A stretch of DNA of 64,000 nucleotides from Postechiella sp039985655 (GTDB taxonomy: Bacteria > Bacteroidota > Bacteroidia > Flavobacteriales > Flavobacteriaceae): NCBI GenBank assembly GCA_039985655.1, contig JBDWSF010000011.1:50364-114363 (forward strand), read 5' to 3'. The notes beneath the pieces are model-generated. The model saw nothing but the letters and a program-made list of their open reading frames with translations, was not told where the DNA came from and searched no databases. Of this stretch, positions 35,187 to 44,952 are shown in pieces. The translations under genes were made by a program, and so were the position numbers. Within the stretch, counting starts at the first letter, position 1. Every line of letters begins with the position of its first letter.

Positions 35187-38100
35187 TTATTTAATTGAAA
35201 CAAATGCACCTTTTCTTGTGATAATTTCTCCGTAAAACGTACTTCCTTCGAAGGTGTAATAGTAATTTCCGTTTTCGGCATCTGCATCGTTAGTTTTTCC
35301 ATTCCATCCTTTGATGGAATCTCCAGTTTCAGAATAAATTAAACTGCCCCAAGTGTTATAAATATTAAAAGTCATATTACTGAGAGCGATAGATTCGGGT
35401 ACAAAATAGGCATTCATAGTGTCGCCATTTGGTGTAAAAGCATTTGGCATTATAATATTGTAACCTTTTTCAATAACTAAGCTGATTTGTTTAGTATATA
35501 CACATCCAAAAGGATAGGTGACTGTTTGTTCTACAGAATAAGCGCCTTCTTTGATATAGGTGTATGCTGGGTTTTCTTCGGTAGAAAAGTTACCGTCACC
35601 AAAATCCCAAGAAACACTTATAAAATCGCCTATAGCCGTATTTGTAAATTGAATAGGATCTTGTACGGAATAAAAATCGAAACTACTAAATGCACTAGAT
35701 GTTATATTGAAATCAGCATCTCCCAAAACAGGAATTTGGACATTATAAGAATGGCTTGTGATGCACCCTATATTATCTTCAATATCAATCGTAACTAAAC
35801 CATTTTGAGAGGTATTCATTAATTCTCCGTTTACACCACTAATAATACCACTAGACCAATTTATAGTATATGGAGGAACGCCGCCTTCTGGTTTAGCGAC
35901 AAAAGTTTGATTTACGATTCTGGTAGTACAATTAAAATCAGTAACAACCTCAACGTCTACTGATAAAGGTTCAAATCGGTTTATGTCCCAGTTTTCAGAA
36001 ACTTCACAATTATTAGCATCAATAACGGTTACCGTGTAATTTCCAGGAGGAATTGTATTTAAATCTTCTGTGGTGTCTCCGTTAGACCATAAATAGGCGA
36101 GTGGCAACGTACCTCCTGTAACAATTAAATTAATGGAGCCACTGTTTGAATCATCGCAATCTAAAGCATCTACAGTATTTGCTGAAAGTCCTAACTCATC
36201 GGGCTCTGTTATCACAAATGTTTCTGCGATTTCGCAAGGTGTCCCATCTGTAATTGTAACTGAATAGGTGCCAGGGCCAATATTGTTTCTTTCAACACCT
36301 GCAGTAGCATCATCATCCCAAACTAAAGAAACTGGATCGATACCACCAACTAAATTTAGAATGATGCGTCCGTCGTTAGCACCAAAACAAGATACATTGT
36401 TTGTTATTGGTGTCATTTCGAAAATTGGAGCTTCGTCAATAGTGATCGTAACGGCTTTTGGACAATTGGTGATATCTGTAACTGTGATTGTATAATCTCC
36501 AGCAGACAAATTACTTTGTGCCATTCCTGAACCTAAGTTGCTCCAAGTGACAGCATATGGTGGATTCCCACCTGAAATATTATCTATAGTTATAGAGGCG
36601 TCATTATCACCGTAGCACTTTATTTCTGTTGCTGTGTAATCAATAATAATTTCGCCTGTTTCAATTAATATAACTTCTAAAGTATCGGTACAGCTAGATT
36701 TATCAGTAACCGTTAAATTATATGTTCCTGCAAATAAGTTTGTAATATTTTGAGTATTACTTGTATATCCATTTGGCCCTGTCCAAGAGTAACTATAGTC
36801 AAAAACACTAGGGTTTGTTTCTATTTGTCGACCTCCAATGGTGTTAATATAAATTTCACCAGTAGCATCACCAAAGCAAATAATATCAACTTGATTATTT
36901 AAACTCACTTCTAGATCGGCAGGTTCAATAATAGTGAAACTTTGTGTTATAGGTGTACAGCTATTCGCATCTATAACCGTGATTTCGTAAACGCCTTCAT
37001 CGAGGTTTGATAAATCTTTAGTTGTTGCATAAGCTAATGTGTTTTTTGTCCAATTGTATTGATATGGCAATGTGCCTCCAGTTACTGTAATACCAATGTT
37101 TCCGTCATCTGCATCAAAACAACTTATGGTTTCAGGATCAAAATCAATAGCGCTAAAAATTAATTCGTCTGGCTCTATAATGGTAAACGTTTCGTTGTAA
37201 GGACATCCACCATCGTCTAGAATATTAACGGTATAATTTCCTGGGGCTAAATTTGAAATATCTTCAATAGTATTGATGTATCCATTTGGTCCTGTCCATG
37301 AAATTTGATATGGATTGCCTGTTGAAAAAGGAACGCCTCCACTAATGGTAATGTCAATAGATCCATTGCTTGCTAAATAACAATTGCTGTTTATTGGATT
37401 ATTTGTAATGCTAATTGAAGGATTTACGGTGATCGTAACAGTAAAATCATTACCAATGCAAATGCCTGTAGTTGGTGTTATGGTATAGGTTACTGTTGAT
37501 GGATTAATCGTTGTGTTTGTTAATGTTTGACTTATAGTTGTTTGTGGCGTTGCTTGGCTTGTTGCTCCTGTTATTGTTCCTGATGGAGAAACGATTGGGG
37601 TTGTCCATGTGTAAGTTGTTCCGCTAGGCGCAATGTCACCTCCCGCTATATTGGGAATTATGGTAAAAGCATTGGCACTACAGATAATGTCCGATTTTAG
37701 ACTAACGCTAGGTGTTTGGTTTATTATGATTTCTGCAACATTAGAAGTGATTTGTGTACAGCCGCCAGACGAAAATGTAATAATGGCATAATAATATACC
37801 GTACCAACTGTTCCTGAGGGTGGATTGAAAGTTGATGTTGTTGCTCCTGTAATAGCTGTTCCAGTCGTCGAATCATCCACTGTGTTTGAATACCATTGAT
37901 AAGCAGGTGTTCCAACACCATTTGCATAAGTTACAGATAGCGTGTTTAAAGGATCTCCTAAGCAATAGGTATTAGAAATTGGTTGCGCCGTAAAATTAGG
38001 AGCAGCATTTACAATTACTTCTGAAGTGTTACTCGTTACGCTACAACCGGGATCTGGTTGTGTAATTACCGCATAATAATATAAAGTTCCAACTGCGGTT

Positions 38101-41100
38101 GTTGAGGGGGTGTAAATACTGTTTGTTGCAGTCACTATTAGATTTCCTCCTGTATTTGAATCTGTGGTATTGCTATACCATTGATAGTTGTAAATACCAC
38201 CTAAGCCACCTGAAACAATAATTTCTAAATCTACCGGTATAATACCTTGACATAGTGTTTGTGTATTTAAAGGTTGCGTCGTTATGATAGGGTCGTTTAC
38301 CACGATGACTTCTGCAACGTCACTGGTGATATCACTACAGCCACTACCGTTAAGAGAAATGATAACGTAATAATAAAAATCTCCTGAGGATGTAAAGGTA
38401 GGCGGTGTGTAATTTATATTTGTTGCACCAGAAATAAGAGCGCCTCCAGTGTTTGAATTTGTAGTGTTAACATACCATTGATAAGATATGGTACCTGTTC
38501 CACCTGAATGTACAACGGATAGCGGCGCAGTAATATCTCCTCCATGACATATACTTTGTGTCGTTAATGGATTCGTGTCTATTTGGATGCCGTCTACAAT
38601 TTCAACGCTTGCAATATCTGATGTTATTTCGTTACAGCCAGCACCAGATGAGAATGAAACCACATTATAATAATATGTAATGCCAACAAGGGTATTTGGA
38701 GGTGTAAACGTCGCATTCGTTTCGCTTAAAATACTAGTTCCTCCAGTGGTACTATTTATTGTATTACTGTACCATTGATATGATGGCGTTCCTGGTCCAT
38801 TTACAGTAATTGAAAGTGGACTTATAGGACCATTTAAACAAATGGTTTCGGGTTGTGGTTGACTTGTAAAAGCTGGAGCAGGATCTACTGTAATAACTAA
38901 TGATACAGATGTCCCAGAGCAACCTCCAATTGATGGTGTAATAATATATGTTACATCTTGAGCAGTTGTATCTGAATTAAAAATAGTTTGAATAGGAATA
39001 ATATCTGTAGAGCCCGACGTGGTATATCCTGAAACTCCACTAGGAGCTGTTGCTGTCCATAAAAATGACGTGCCTGTAATGTCTGAAGTTAAATTAAGAA
39101 TCGTTGTATCTGTTCCAGAACAAATCGTCTGAGTTAAATCTGTATTTGTAACTGAAGGAATTGGGTTGACAGAGAAATCTTCAGTATCGGTTGTTGTTCC
39201 ACAACTATTAGTAATACTAAAAGATACTTGGTAGTCACCGGGAGTTGCATAGGTTACTGTACCAGGTACTAATGTGTTTGCAGTTGCTGGAATACCTCCT
39301 GTAAAAGTCCAACTATAGGTTATTGTTTCTGAGCTAGGCGCGCAATTTTCTACGGTTGCAGTTGGAGTTATTGATGCTGTGCCGCAAAAATCAGAAATAG
39401 AACTTATAGTTGTTGTTGGAGGTTGCTTGACTTCTATAGTTTCAGAAGCAACGCTTGTTCCGCATGAATTGGTTGTCGTTAATTGAAGCGTATAAGTGCC
39501 CGCAGTTAGAAAACTAATGGATGGTGTCGCTGATGTTTCATCTGTGCTGTTAGTGAAATTCCATTGTTCGGGAGCGGTGCCACAAAACCCAGAAACATAG
39601 GTGACTTCCCAAAGATATGCTTCGCTACCACAACTTGAACTTAAATCTGTCGTGTTGGTGGTTTGAATGGCGAGTGGAGCACATCCATTATTAGCGTCTA
39701 AAGAAAAAGCAGCAGTTAATTGGGGTTCGATGCAAATACCTTCTTGAAAAGAAGTTTCGTCGCAAATTCCATTATTTGCTATTAAAGTGACCGTATAATT
39801 ACCAGAATTTAAATATATGTGATCAACTGAACTATAATCAAAAGTTTTTATTGGAGTAGTGCCATCACCAAAATCCCATGTAAATTCAATAAAACCTGAG
39901 CAATCGAATGCTGAAGCTGATTCTGATGTATTTTCAAAAATTGTTTGAGTATTTATGCAAGAAATTTCATCGTTTTCAAAACTAGCTACTGCATTTTTTA
40001 AAATTCTAATTCCGCCAGAATTACCAGGAGTTGTTGCGCATGAATTTTGAATTGAAATTATAGCTTCAAAATCACTAGGGCAGTTTGAGTCTGAGTAAGT
40101 ATGAGGAACTGGATAAGGTGTTGAATTTTTTGGGTCTGATGAATTAAAATAACTAGAAGTGATCATATCTTCTTGAAGAAATGTAACCGTTGTTCCATCT
40201 CCATAATCAATTACATATACGGTGTCAATAGAATTAGCACCCCAATTTGATGAAATAGTAAACGCTATTTCTGCTGGTGCACAAAGATTTTGTGTTCCTC
40301 CCGGACTCACAATATTACCTTGTGGGTTTGAAGCATTTTTAACGATATAAGTTTTAGTGTTTTCACATCCATTACTACCAATACCTATAATTTGCATTCT
40401 AAAAGTATCTGAATAAGTATATGTATGAGATATATTAGTAGAATTAAATGGTTCTGTATTGCCATCTCCCCAGTCTATAGTGTATGACGATACACATGTT
40501 GAATTGCTAATGTTTTCAACTGTAATTGTAAAAGTTTCATCCGAAGATGTATTAGAACAATTATTGAAATATTGTGCAGGATTAGAAAAATTGGCATCTT
40601 TAAAGTCTATATCTGGTTTTTCTTGAACTAGAACAGCTTTAGTTATCGTATTTGTACAGCCATTATCATCAGTAACTGTAAGCTCTACATTTACATTTTG
40701 ACTGCCACATCCAATCGAGGTAAAAGCATGTGTTGGGTTATTGCTTGTAGATGTGCTTCCATCGTCAGAAAATCGCCAAAGGTATGTAAATGGCGCATTT
40801 CCTGTTACTGTTGATGTAAAACTAACATCAGTGCCTGCGCAAGCGCCGCTATTATCAAATGTGAAATCTACGGTGGGCTCACCAACAGTTACGGTTACTC
40901 TTTTGTTGGTAAATGTAACCATATCGCCAGTGCCATCTTCAACAGAAACGAGTTCGTAAATAAATGTACCTATAGCACCTGTGTTTACATTAATAATAGT
41001 TGAGTTTGTAACTATATCTGCACCACTATTAATTTTATAAGTAAATGTATAAGGGGGGGGGCCACTTGAACCTGTAAAGTTTATTTGCGGAGAAGGATCT

Positions 41101-41291
41101 CCTTTACAAACATCTGCAGACCCAGAAATGTTTGCATTAGGTGGAGGCAAAACATTTAAATTTCTGCTAGAATTAGATATGGGTTTTTTAGTCTCGTTAT
41201 TATTCTTTATTAGTTCAATTTTATTTAACGCAAAAATTGATAAACTAATTATACAAAAAAACAAGGCGGTTAGAATATAATTCTTCCTCAT
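35187..41291 (-). CDS. Giant PKD/SprB-repeat surface protein with type IX (type B) sorting domain
   Basis: A 2034-residue secreted adhesin-like protein. After a signal peptide (to about residue 22) come PKD-type domains (WRFSDDGSTS, WDFGDGTTPI) and PKD-like modules to about 800. Four tandem Ig-like repeats of about 96 residues follow (about 805-1190, each with a YQWYxNT core and YYYxxI). Next are about seven SprB-type repeats (about 1290-1860, with CFGDATGEI and TGGTLPL-type cores), one more PKD domain (WDFGDGNFS), and the CHU_C/gliding-motility C-terminus (NAFTPNGDTMN to the final KGAFVSIK). It should be exported by type IX secretion and displayed with the PorP/SprF partner. Codons 77-80 contain nine C in a row. 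Confidence 0.94.
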   Translation of the reverse strand: MRKNYILTALFFCIISLSIFALNKIELIKNNNETKKPISNSSRNLNVLPPPNANISGSADVCKGDPSPQINFTGSSGPPPYTFTYKINSGADIVTNSTIINVNTGAIGTFIYELVSVEDGTGDMVTFTNKRVTVTVGEPTVDFTFDNSGACAGTDVSFTSTVTGNAPFTYLWRFSDDGSTSTSNNPTHAFTSIGCGSQNVNVELTVTDDNGCTNTITKAVLVQEKPDIDFKDANFSNPAQYFNNCSNTSSDETFTITVENISNSTCVSSYTIDWGDGNTEPFNSTNISHTYTYSDTFRMQIIGIGSNGCENTKTYIVKNASNPQGNIVSPGGTQNLCAPAEIAFTISSNWGANSIDTVYVIDYGDGTTVTFLQEDMITSSYFNSSDPKNSTPYPVPHTYSDSNCPSDFEAIISIQNSCATTPGNSGGIRILKNAVASFENDEISCINTQTIFENTSESASAFDCSGFIEFTWDFGDGTTPIKTFDYSSVDHIYLNSGNYTVTLIANNGICDETSFQEGICIEPQLTAAFSLDANNGCAPLAIQTTNTTDLSSSCGSEAYLWEVTYVSGFCGTAPEQWNFTNSTDETSATPSISFLTAGTYTLQLTTTNSCGTSVASETIEVKQPPTTTISSISDFCGTASITPTATVENCAPSSETITYSWTFTGGIPATANTLVPGTVTYATPGDYQVSFSITNSCGTTTDTEDFSVNPIPSVTNTDLTQTICSGTDTTILNLTSDITGTSFLWTATAPSGVSGYTTSGSTDIIPIQTIFNSDTTAQDVTYIITPSIGGCSGTSVSLVITVDPAPAFTSQPQPETICLNGPISPLSITVNGPGTPSYQWYSNTINSTTGGTSILSETNATFTPPNTLVGITYYYNVVSFSSGAGCNEITSDIASVEIVDGIQIDTNPLTTQSICHGGDITAPLSVVHSGGTGTISYQWYVNTTNSNTGGALISGATNINYTPPTFTSSGDFYYYVIISLNGSGCSDITSDVAEVIVVNDPIITTQPLNTQTLCQGIIPVDLEIIVSGGLGGIYNYQWYSNTTDSNTGGNLIVTATNSIYTPSTTAVGTLYYYAVITQPDPGCSVTSNTSEVIVNAAPNFTAQPISNTYCLGDPLNTLSVTYANGVGTPAYQWYSNTVDDSTTGTAITGATTSTFNPPSGTVGTVYYYAIITFSSGGCTQITSNVAEIIINQTPSVSLKSDIICSANAFTIIPNIAGGDIAPSGTTYTWTTPIVSPSGTITGATSQATPQTTISQTLTNTTINPSTVTYTITPTTGICIGNDFTVTITVNPSISITNNPINSNCYLASNGSIDITISGGVPFSTGNPYQISWTGPNGYINTIEDISNLAPGNYTVNILDDGGCPYNETFTIIEPDELIFSAIDFDPETISCFDADDGNIGITVTGGTLPYQYNWTKNTLAYATTKDLSNLDEGVYEITVIDANSCTPITQSFTIIEPADLEVSLNNQVDIICFGDATGEIYINTIGGRQIETNPSVFDYSYSWTGPNGYTSNTQNITNLFAGTYNLTVTDKSSCTDTLEVILIETGEIIIDYTATEIKCYGDNDASITIDNISGGNPPYAVTWSNLGSGMAQSNLSAGDYTITVTDITNCPKAVTITIDEAPIFEMTPITNNVSCFGANDGRIILNLVGGIDPVSLVWDDDATAGVERNNIGPGTYSVTITDGTPCEIAETFVITEPDELGLSANTVDALDCDDSNSGSINLIVTGGTLPLAYLWSNGDTTEDLNTIPPGNYTVTVIDANNCEVSENWDINRFEPLSVDVEVVTDFNCTTRIVNQTFVAKPEGGVPPYTINWSSGIISGVNGELMNTSQNGLVTIDIEDNIGCITSHSYNVQIPVLGDADFNITSSAFSSFDFYSVQDPIQFTNTAIGDFISVSWDFGDGNFSTEENPAYTYIKEGAYSVEQTVTYPFGCVYTKQISLVIEKGYNIIMPNAFTPNGDTMNAYFVPESIALSNMTFNIYNTWGSLIYSETGDSIKGWNGKTNDADAENGNYYYTFEGSTFYGEIITRKGAFVSIK
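41053..41061 (-). repeat. Poly-C tract inside the giant surface-protein gene
   Basis: Nine C on the coding strand (nine G on the plus strand) across codons 77-80 (Gly-Pro-Pro-Pro). In an AT-rich genome such a tract is rare and prone to slippage. A one-base change would truncate the protein near residue 80. Confidence 0.85.
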
Positions 41292-41500
41292 GTAAGATAA
41301 TTATGTTAATAGCTAGAGCTAAAATAATTATTCTTTTTTATTAAGACCTAGTTTATAGCCAAATAGTCTTGGTTTTTTGATAAAACCCCTAGTGATAGGG
41401 ATGCAAAATGGTCTTTTACCTTACAGGTTTTAAAGATTATATTAAACTGTTATGTATCTTAAGGTAAGTTTGTTAATTCTTGACAGTTTGTTTAATATGG
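41292..41500. other. Intergenic region before the giant gene
   Basis: About 210 bases with short dyads, such as CCCCTAGTGATAGGG near 41386-41400, and no coding frame. It separates the type IX operon from the end of the UbiA gene. It should hold the promoter of the giant gene, but I see no clear TAnnTTTG. Confidence 0.3.
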
Positions 41501-42412
41501 TTATAGTAAGGCATACTTATATAAAAGTAATGAAAGCATGCCGAAAAGCATCACTAATTTTAGAATGTTACTGATATTTTTATAATCGCTTTTCTTTTTT
41601 GCGTTAAAAATTTTAATACTCAAATAGAGTAGTGGTGCAATAATGAAAATTAAGAAATAAATAACTGCAATTTCATTTTTGTATAATGAATTTACGGTAT
41701 ACCATGTGGCTGCTAATAAAGGTAAAATGGATAAAATAAATAAAACGCTATTGGCACGATCTCTACCAATGGCAATAGGTAATGTGTTCATGCCTGCTTT
41801 GTGGTCACCATCAATATCCTCAATATCTTTTGCTATTTCTCGGATTAAATTTATAATGAAAGCAAAATAAGCATAGTCCATTAAAATTTTAAAGAATAGG
41901 AGTTGAGTCGATTGATTTTGAAGTGTAATAGCTGGTAATAAATCAAAAAGACCAACAATAATAATGCTTAATGCTACTAAAATAGATATGATAATATTCC
42001 CAATTAATAAGGTGCGTTTTAGATAGGTTGCGTAAATGTATAGTAGTGCAGAAATAATAACAAATAGTGCGAAAAATGGACTTTTACCAACTAAATGCGA
42101 CACATAAAAGCCAACACCAACACCAATTATATTTAGAATAATAAATAGATTGTAAGCTGTTGTTTCTGAAATATGTTTACCAATAATGATCTTATTGGGT
42201 TTGTTTATAAAATCGGTTTCGATATCATAAATATCGTTTATTACATTTCCTGCTGCTGCAATGCAGACGGTTGCAAAAACTAATAACGAGAAACTAAAAA
42301 GGTTTAAAGCCATCGCAACGCCAAAAGGTTTGAATAAAGCATATTTAATGAGGCATTGTATCAATACAATCATTAATAAATTCTTCCAGCGGATAAGGTT
42401 TAAAAAAGGCAT
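41501..42412 (-). CDS. UbiA family prenyltransferase
   Basis: A polytopic membrane protein of about 303 residues with eight or nine helices. The two Asp-rich prenyl-diphosphate sites are NDIYDIETD (NDxxDxxxD) and DIEDIDGDHKAG. Flavobacterial relatives are often annotated as geranylgeranylglycerol-phosphate geranylgeranyltransferase, but a quinone role (MenA-like) cannot be excluded. I chose the ATG whose A is shared with the upstream TAA (TAATG at 42414-42410), which implies translational coupling; ATGs at 42421 and 42442 are alternatives. Confidence 0.88.
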   Translation of the reverse strand: MPFLNLIRWKNLLMIVLIQCLIKYALFKPFGVAMALNLFSFSLLVFATVCIAAAGNVINDIYDIETDFINKPNKIIIGKHISETTAYNLFIILNIIGVGVGFYVSHLVGKSPFFALFVIISALLYIYATYLKRTLLIGNIIISILVALSIIIVGLFDLLPAITLQNQSTQLLFFKILMDYAYFAFIINLIREIAKDIEDIDGDHKAGMNTLPIAIGRDRANSVLFILSILPLLAATWYTVNSLYKNEIAVIYFLIFIIAPLLYLSIKIFNAKKKSDYKNISNILKLVMLFGMLSLLLYKYALL

Positions 42413-42942
42413 TAATTGCATGTTTTTAAAATAATATTGCAAATAAAAGTAATGGTTTCTGGTTTTGAATATATATCATGACCTTTGTTTTCAAGTATAT
42501 GATGATTAATATTTAATTTTTGAAACCAATTAGCATCTGGTTTATACGAATCGTTTTCACCATAAATCAAGGTCTGTTTACAATTTGGTTTTTCAGTTTC
42601 GTATCGTAATCTAGTAGATGATATTCCCCAAAACCGATTTACGTTTAAACCGCTTAAAGCAGCTTTCCAAGCAATACTTCCTCCAATACTAAATGCTAGA
42701 ATATTTATGTTTTTTGTTTCGAGTTTTATGAGGTTTTTTACTGCGGTATTAATTCCGTAATCAATAAATTCTGAATGTATAGATTCTTGATTTTTAGTAT
42801 TTTGATTTACTTCACCTAAAGACTGACTATCATGATAAGTAATGTCAAATTTAGATTCTAAATATTTGAAATATAAAGAAATCCAATCTGATTTTTCTTT
42901 ACCGAATAAGTCTGATAATATGATTAGTTTTTCTTTAATCAT
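42412..42942 (-). CDS. Small alpha/beta hydrolase-like protein
   Basis: A 176-residue cytoplasmic protein with the alpha/beta hydrolase pattern: nucleophile elbow LAFSIGGSIAW (Ser in AxSxG), acid region IYGENDSY and histidine region ENKGHDIY. It is shorter than typical esterases and lacks a cap. It overlaps the next upstream gene by 8 bases and shares one base with the UbiA start, so it belongs to the five-gene operon 44567-41501. The substrate is unknown. Confidence 0.8.
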   Translation of the reverse strand: MIKEKLIILSDLFGKEKSDWISLYFKYLESKFDITYHDSQSLGEVNQNTKNQESIHSEFIDYGINTAVKNLIKLETKNINILAFSIGGSIAWKAALSGLNVNRFWGISSTRLRYETEKPNCKQTLIYGENDSYKPDANWFQKLNINHHILENKGHDIYSKPETITFICNIILKTCN

Positions 42943-43261
42943 TTATAGATTCTTGAAAAGCATAGAGCAAATATTCACGAGAAATTATTACAATAAAAAC
43001 AAATATGATTATTGTAATAATTAGAGCCTTAATAGATTTTTTTCTTTCAGTTTTTCTAATTTTATTTTTTATAAAATCTTTTTCTGCTTTGGTTAATTTA
43101 TGATGTGTAAATTTTAGTTGATGATGTAAATGAGATGATTTATTTAATTTGTCTTTTAAAGTAGAAAATGTACTGTTAGATTTCTGATTGAATGTGCTCT
43201 GGTTATTACCAAAGCCAATATAACCAAATCCGTTACTTATTCTTCTACTTACTCTTTTCAA
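42935..43261 (-). CDS. Small membrane protein of unknown function
   Basis: A 108-residue protein with a basic polar N-terminal two-thirds (many Lys, His and Asn; SHLHHQLKFTHHKLTKAEKD) and one hydrophobic helix near the end (IKALIITIIIFVFIVII). It is probably anchored with the N-terminus in the cytoplasm. I recognise no family. Its place in the KdsC-like/UbiA operon, overlapping its neighbour by 8 bases, supports that it is real. Confidence 0.75.
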   Translation of the reverse strand: MKRVSRRISNGFGYIGFGNNQSTFNQKSNSTFSTLKDKLNKSSHLHHQLKFTHHKLTKAEKDFIKNKIRKTERKKSIKALIITIIIFVFIVIISREYLLYAFQESIND

Positions 43262-43285
43262 AATAACGTGTTAAAACATTTATAT

Positions 43286-43816
43286 CTAATCATACTTAGC
43301 TCCAAAATTCCCAGACCATTTATTTTGCACTTTCAAAACCTGCTCAATAACATCTCTTACAGCACCTTTTCCGCCTTTTTTATGAGAAATATATTTAGAA
43401 ATCGCCTTAATTTCTGGAACAGCATCTTGAGGACAACACGGTAAACCAATCTTTTTCATCACAGGATAATCAGGAATATCATCCCCCATATAAAGAGCAT
43501 TTTCAGATTTAATATCGTTAGCCTTAAAATAATCATCAAGCTGTTCAATTTTATTATGAGCACCCAAATAAATATCTTTAATACCTAAGCCTTTCAATCG
43601 TAAACGTACACCTTCATTACTTCCGCCTGAGATAATGCAAACATTGAAACCTTGGTCTACAGCTGTTTTTAAAGCGTAACCATCTTTTATGTTCATCGTT
43701 CTAAGCATTTCGCCAGTGGTAGTCACGGTTATTGTACCGTCGGTTAAAACGCCATCCACATCAAAAATAAATGTCGTAATATGTTCTAGGTATTCTTTAT
43801 AACTTTTTTCTTCCAT
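43286..43816 (-). CDS. KdsC-like HAD-IIIA phosphatase
   Basis: A 176-residue capless HAD phosphatase. Motif I is FDVDGVLTDG, motif II IISGGSN, motif III and the lysine are in the KGLGIKDIY region, and motif IV is YMGDDIPD. It resembles KDO-8-phosphate phosphatase, for lipopolysaccharide sugar synthesis, and such enzymes are tetramers. Substrate not proven; no other KDO genes are adjacent. It overlaps the upstream DUF2520 gene by 20 bases. Confidence 0.9.
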   Translation of the reverse strand: MEEKSYKEYLEHITTFIFDVDGVLTDGTITVTTTGEMLRTMNIKDGYALKTAVDQGFNVCIISGGSNEGVRLRLKGLGIKDIYLGAHNKIEQLDDYFKANDIKSENALYMGDDIPDYPVMKKIGLPCCPQDAVPEIKAISKYISHKKGGKGAVRDVIEQVLKVQNKWSGNFGAKYD

Positions 43817-44567
43817 GAGTCTTTTGTATAGATGCCGTTAAAAGCTTGTAAATATCTTGATGATGCGGATTATCCTCCAAACTTTTTAACTGCTTTTTTA
43901 TGGTTTTCTTATCGTTGCGTATTGCAGGTCCCGTTTGCGAAACATAGGGCGAATACTCCTGAATTTTTTTGGCAGTTTCAAGAATCAAAGGTTTTAAAAT
44001 ATCAAATTCGGCACCCTCACTTTCTGTTATTTCATGTCCAACTCTATAAAGTTGATTCGTGAAATTATTCACAAAAACCGCCGCCAAATGCAATACACGT
44101 CTTTGGTCACTATTAATTTTATGAGCCGGACTGCCAATACTTAAAACAAGCTCCCTTAAAAGCGGGAAACTTTTTTTATCAATTGTATCAATGCAAATAG
44201 GCACGTCTGCAAAATCCAATTCGGCTTTTTTACTAAACGTTTGCAGCGGGTAAAGCACACCACGTTTGTGTTTCTTATCAATATCGTACACGCTCACACT
44301 GCCCGAAGTATGCACAACCAATTTATCTTCAAAAGGTAATTGCTTAGATAGTTCTGCAATAGCATCATCGCTAACCGCTAAGATGTAAATATCGGCATCC
44401 TTTAATTGTGATAAATCGTCAATAATATCAACGGTGTTTTTGTAATCAATAATTGAATCAATATTTCTGTTAAACCATTGTTTTACAGAAATGTTGTCGG
44501 CTTTATTAAAAGCTTTAAATAAATGCGAGGCCACATTGCCAGCGCCAAGAATAGTAACTGAAATCAT
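43797..44567 (-). CDS. Rossmann/DUF2520 dehydrogenase-like protein
   Basis: A 256-residue protein with an N-terminal Rossmann fold (SVTILGAGNVASHLF, ILAVSDDAI, VVHTSGSVS) and a C-terminal helical DUF2520 domain (HLAAVFVNNFTNQLYRV), like 6-phosphogluconate or ketopantoate reductase relatives. It is the first gene of the operon. Minus-strand TATTTTCG (44579-44572) ends five bases before the ATG, the same distance as in the SRP RNA, so the mRNA is predicted to be leaderless. Confidence 0.9.
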   Translation of the reverse strand: MISVTILGAGNVASHLFKAFNKADNISVKQWFNRNIDSIIDYKNTVDIIDDLSQLKDADIYILAVSDDAIAELSKQLPFEDKLVVHTSGSVSVYDIDKKHKRGVLYPLQTFSKKAELDFADVPICIDTIDKKSFPLLRELVLSIGSPAHKINSDQRRVLHLAAVFVNNFTNQLYRVGHEITESEGAEFDILKPLILETAKKIQEYSPYVSQTGPAIRNDKKTIKKQLKSLEDNPHHQDIYKLLTASIQKTHGRKKL

Positions 44568-44571
44568 AACG

Positions 44572-44579
44572 CGAAAATA
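44572..44579 (-). promoter_or_regulatory. -7 box directly before the DUF2520 start
   Basis: Minus-strand TATTTTCG (TAnnTTCG). Its last G is at 44572 and the A of the ATG is at 44567, matching the G-to-start distance of five seen at the SRP RNA. Confidence 0.5.
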
Positions 44580-44937
44580 CTAATGAATTCTGAATGCAGA
44601 ATCAAGAAATTAATATTTTTTATGGCAGGGTTTTTAGTCGCAGTCTCGGTCTCAGTTTTCAGTTGCTGTAGTTTCTAAATCAATTATTTTTTTTACCTCT
44701 TCTGATTTAATTCCCCGAGACTTTCCTCGTATGAATAGGAAAGGATGAAAACCTAAGGTTTTCATCAAAGGGATTAGAATTCAAATTAATGCCTCGCACC
44801 CTTGGGACAAGGTTCTTTATTCAATATATAGTTTTGCGTCTTAGCGCCTTTGCGCGATAAAAACAGTCATTCTTTATGTATAAATAATAAAATCCACTAA
44901 AAGAACATTAATCACATATCAGAACAAATTAAAAAAC
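44580..44937. repeat. Mosaic intergenic repeat, copy B, with strong hairpins
   Basis: Non-coding. The region has CAGTCTCGGTCTCAGTTTTC (44641-44660), later CTTAGCGCCTTTGCGCGAT (44840-44858), and between them a perfect 10-bp inverted repeat GATGAAAACC-TAA-GGTTTTCATC (44744-44766) and a stem CTTTCCT...AGGAAAG (44721-44743). The same CAGT and CTTAGC modules occur at 14842-14971 and 45343-45680. Confidence 0.5.
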
Positions 44938-44952
44938 TAACTTCGCAAAACC

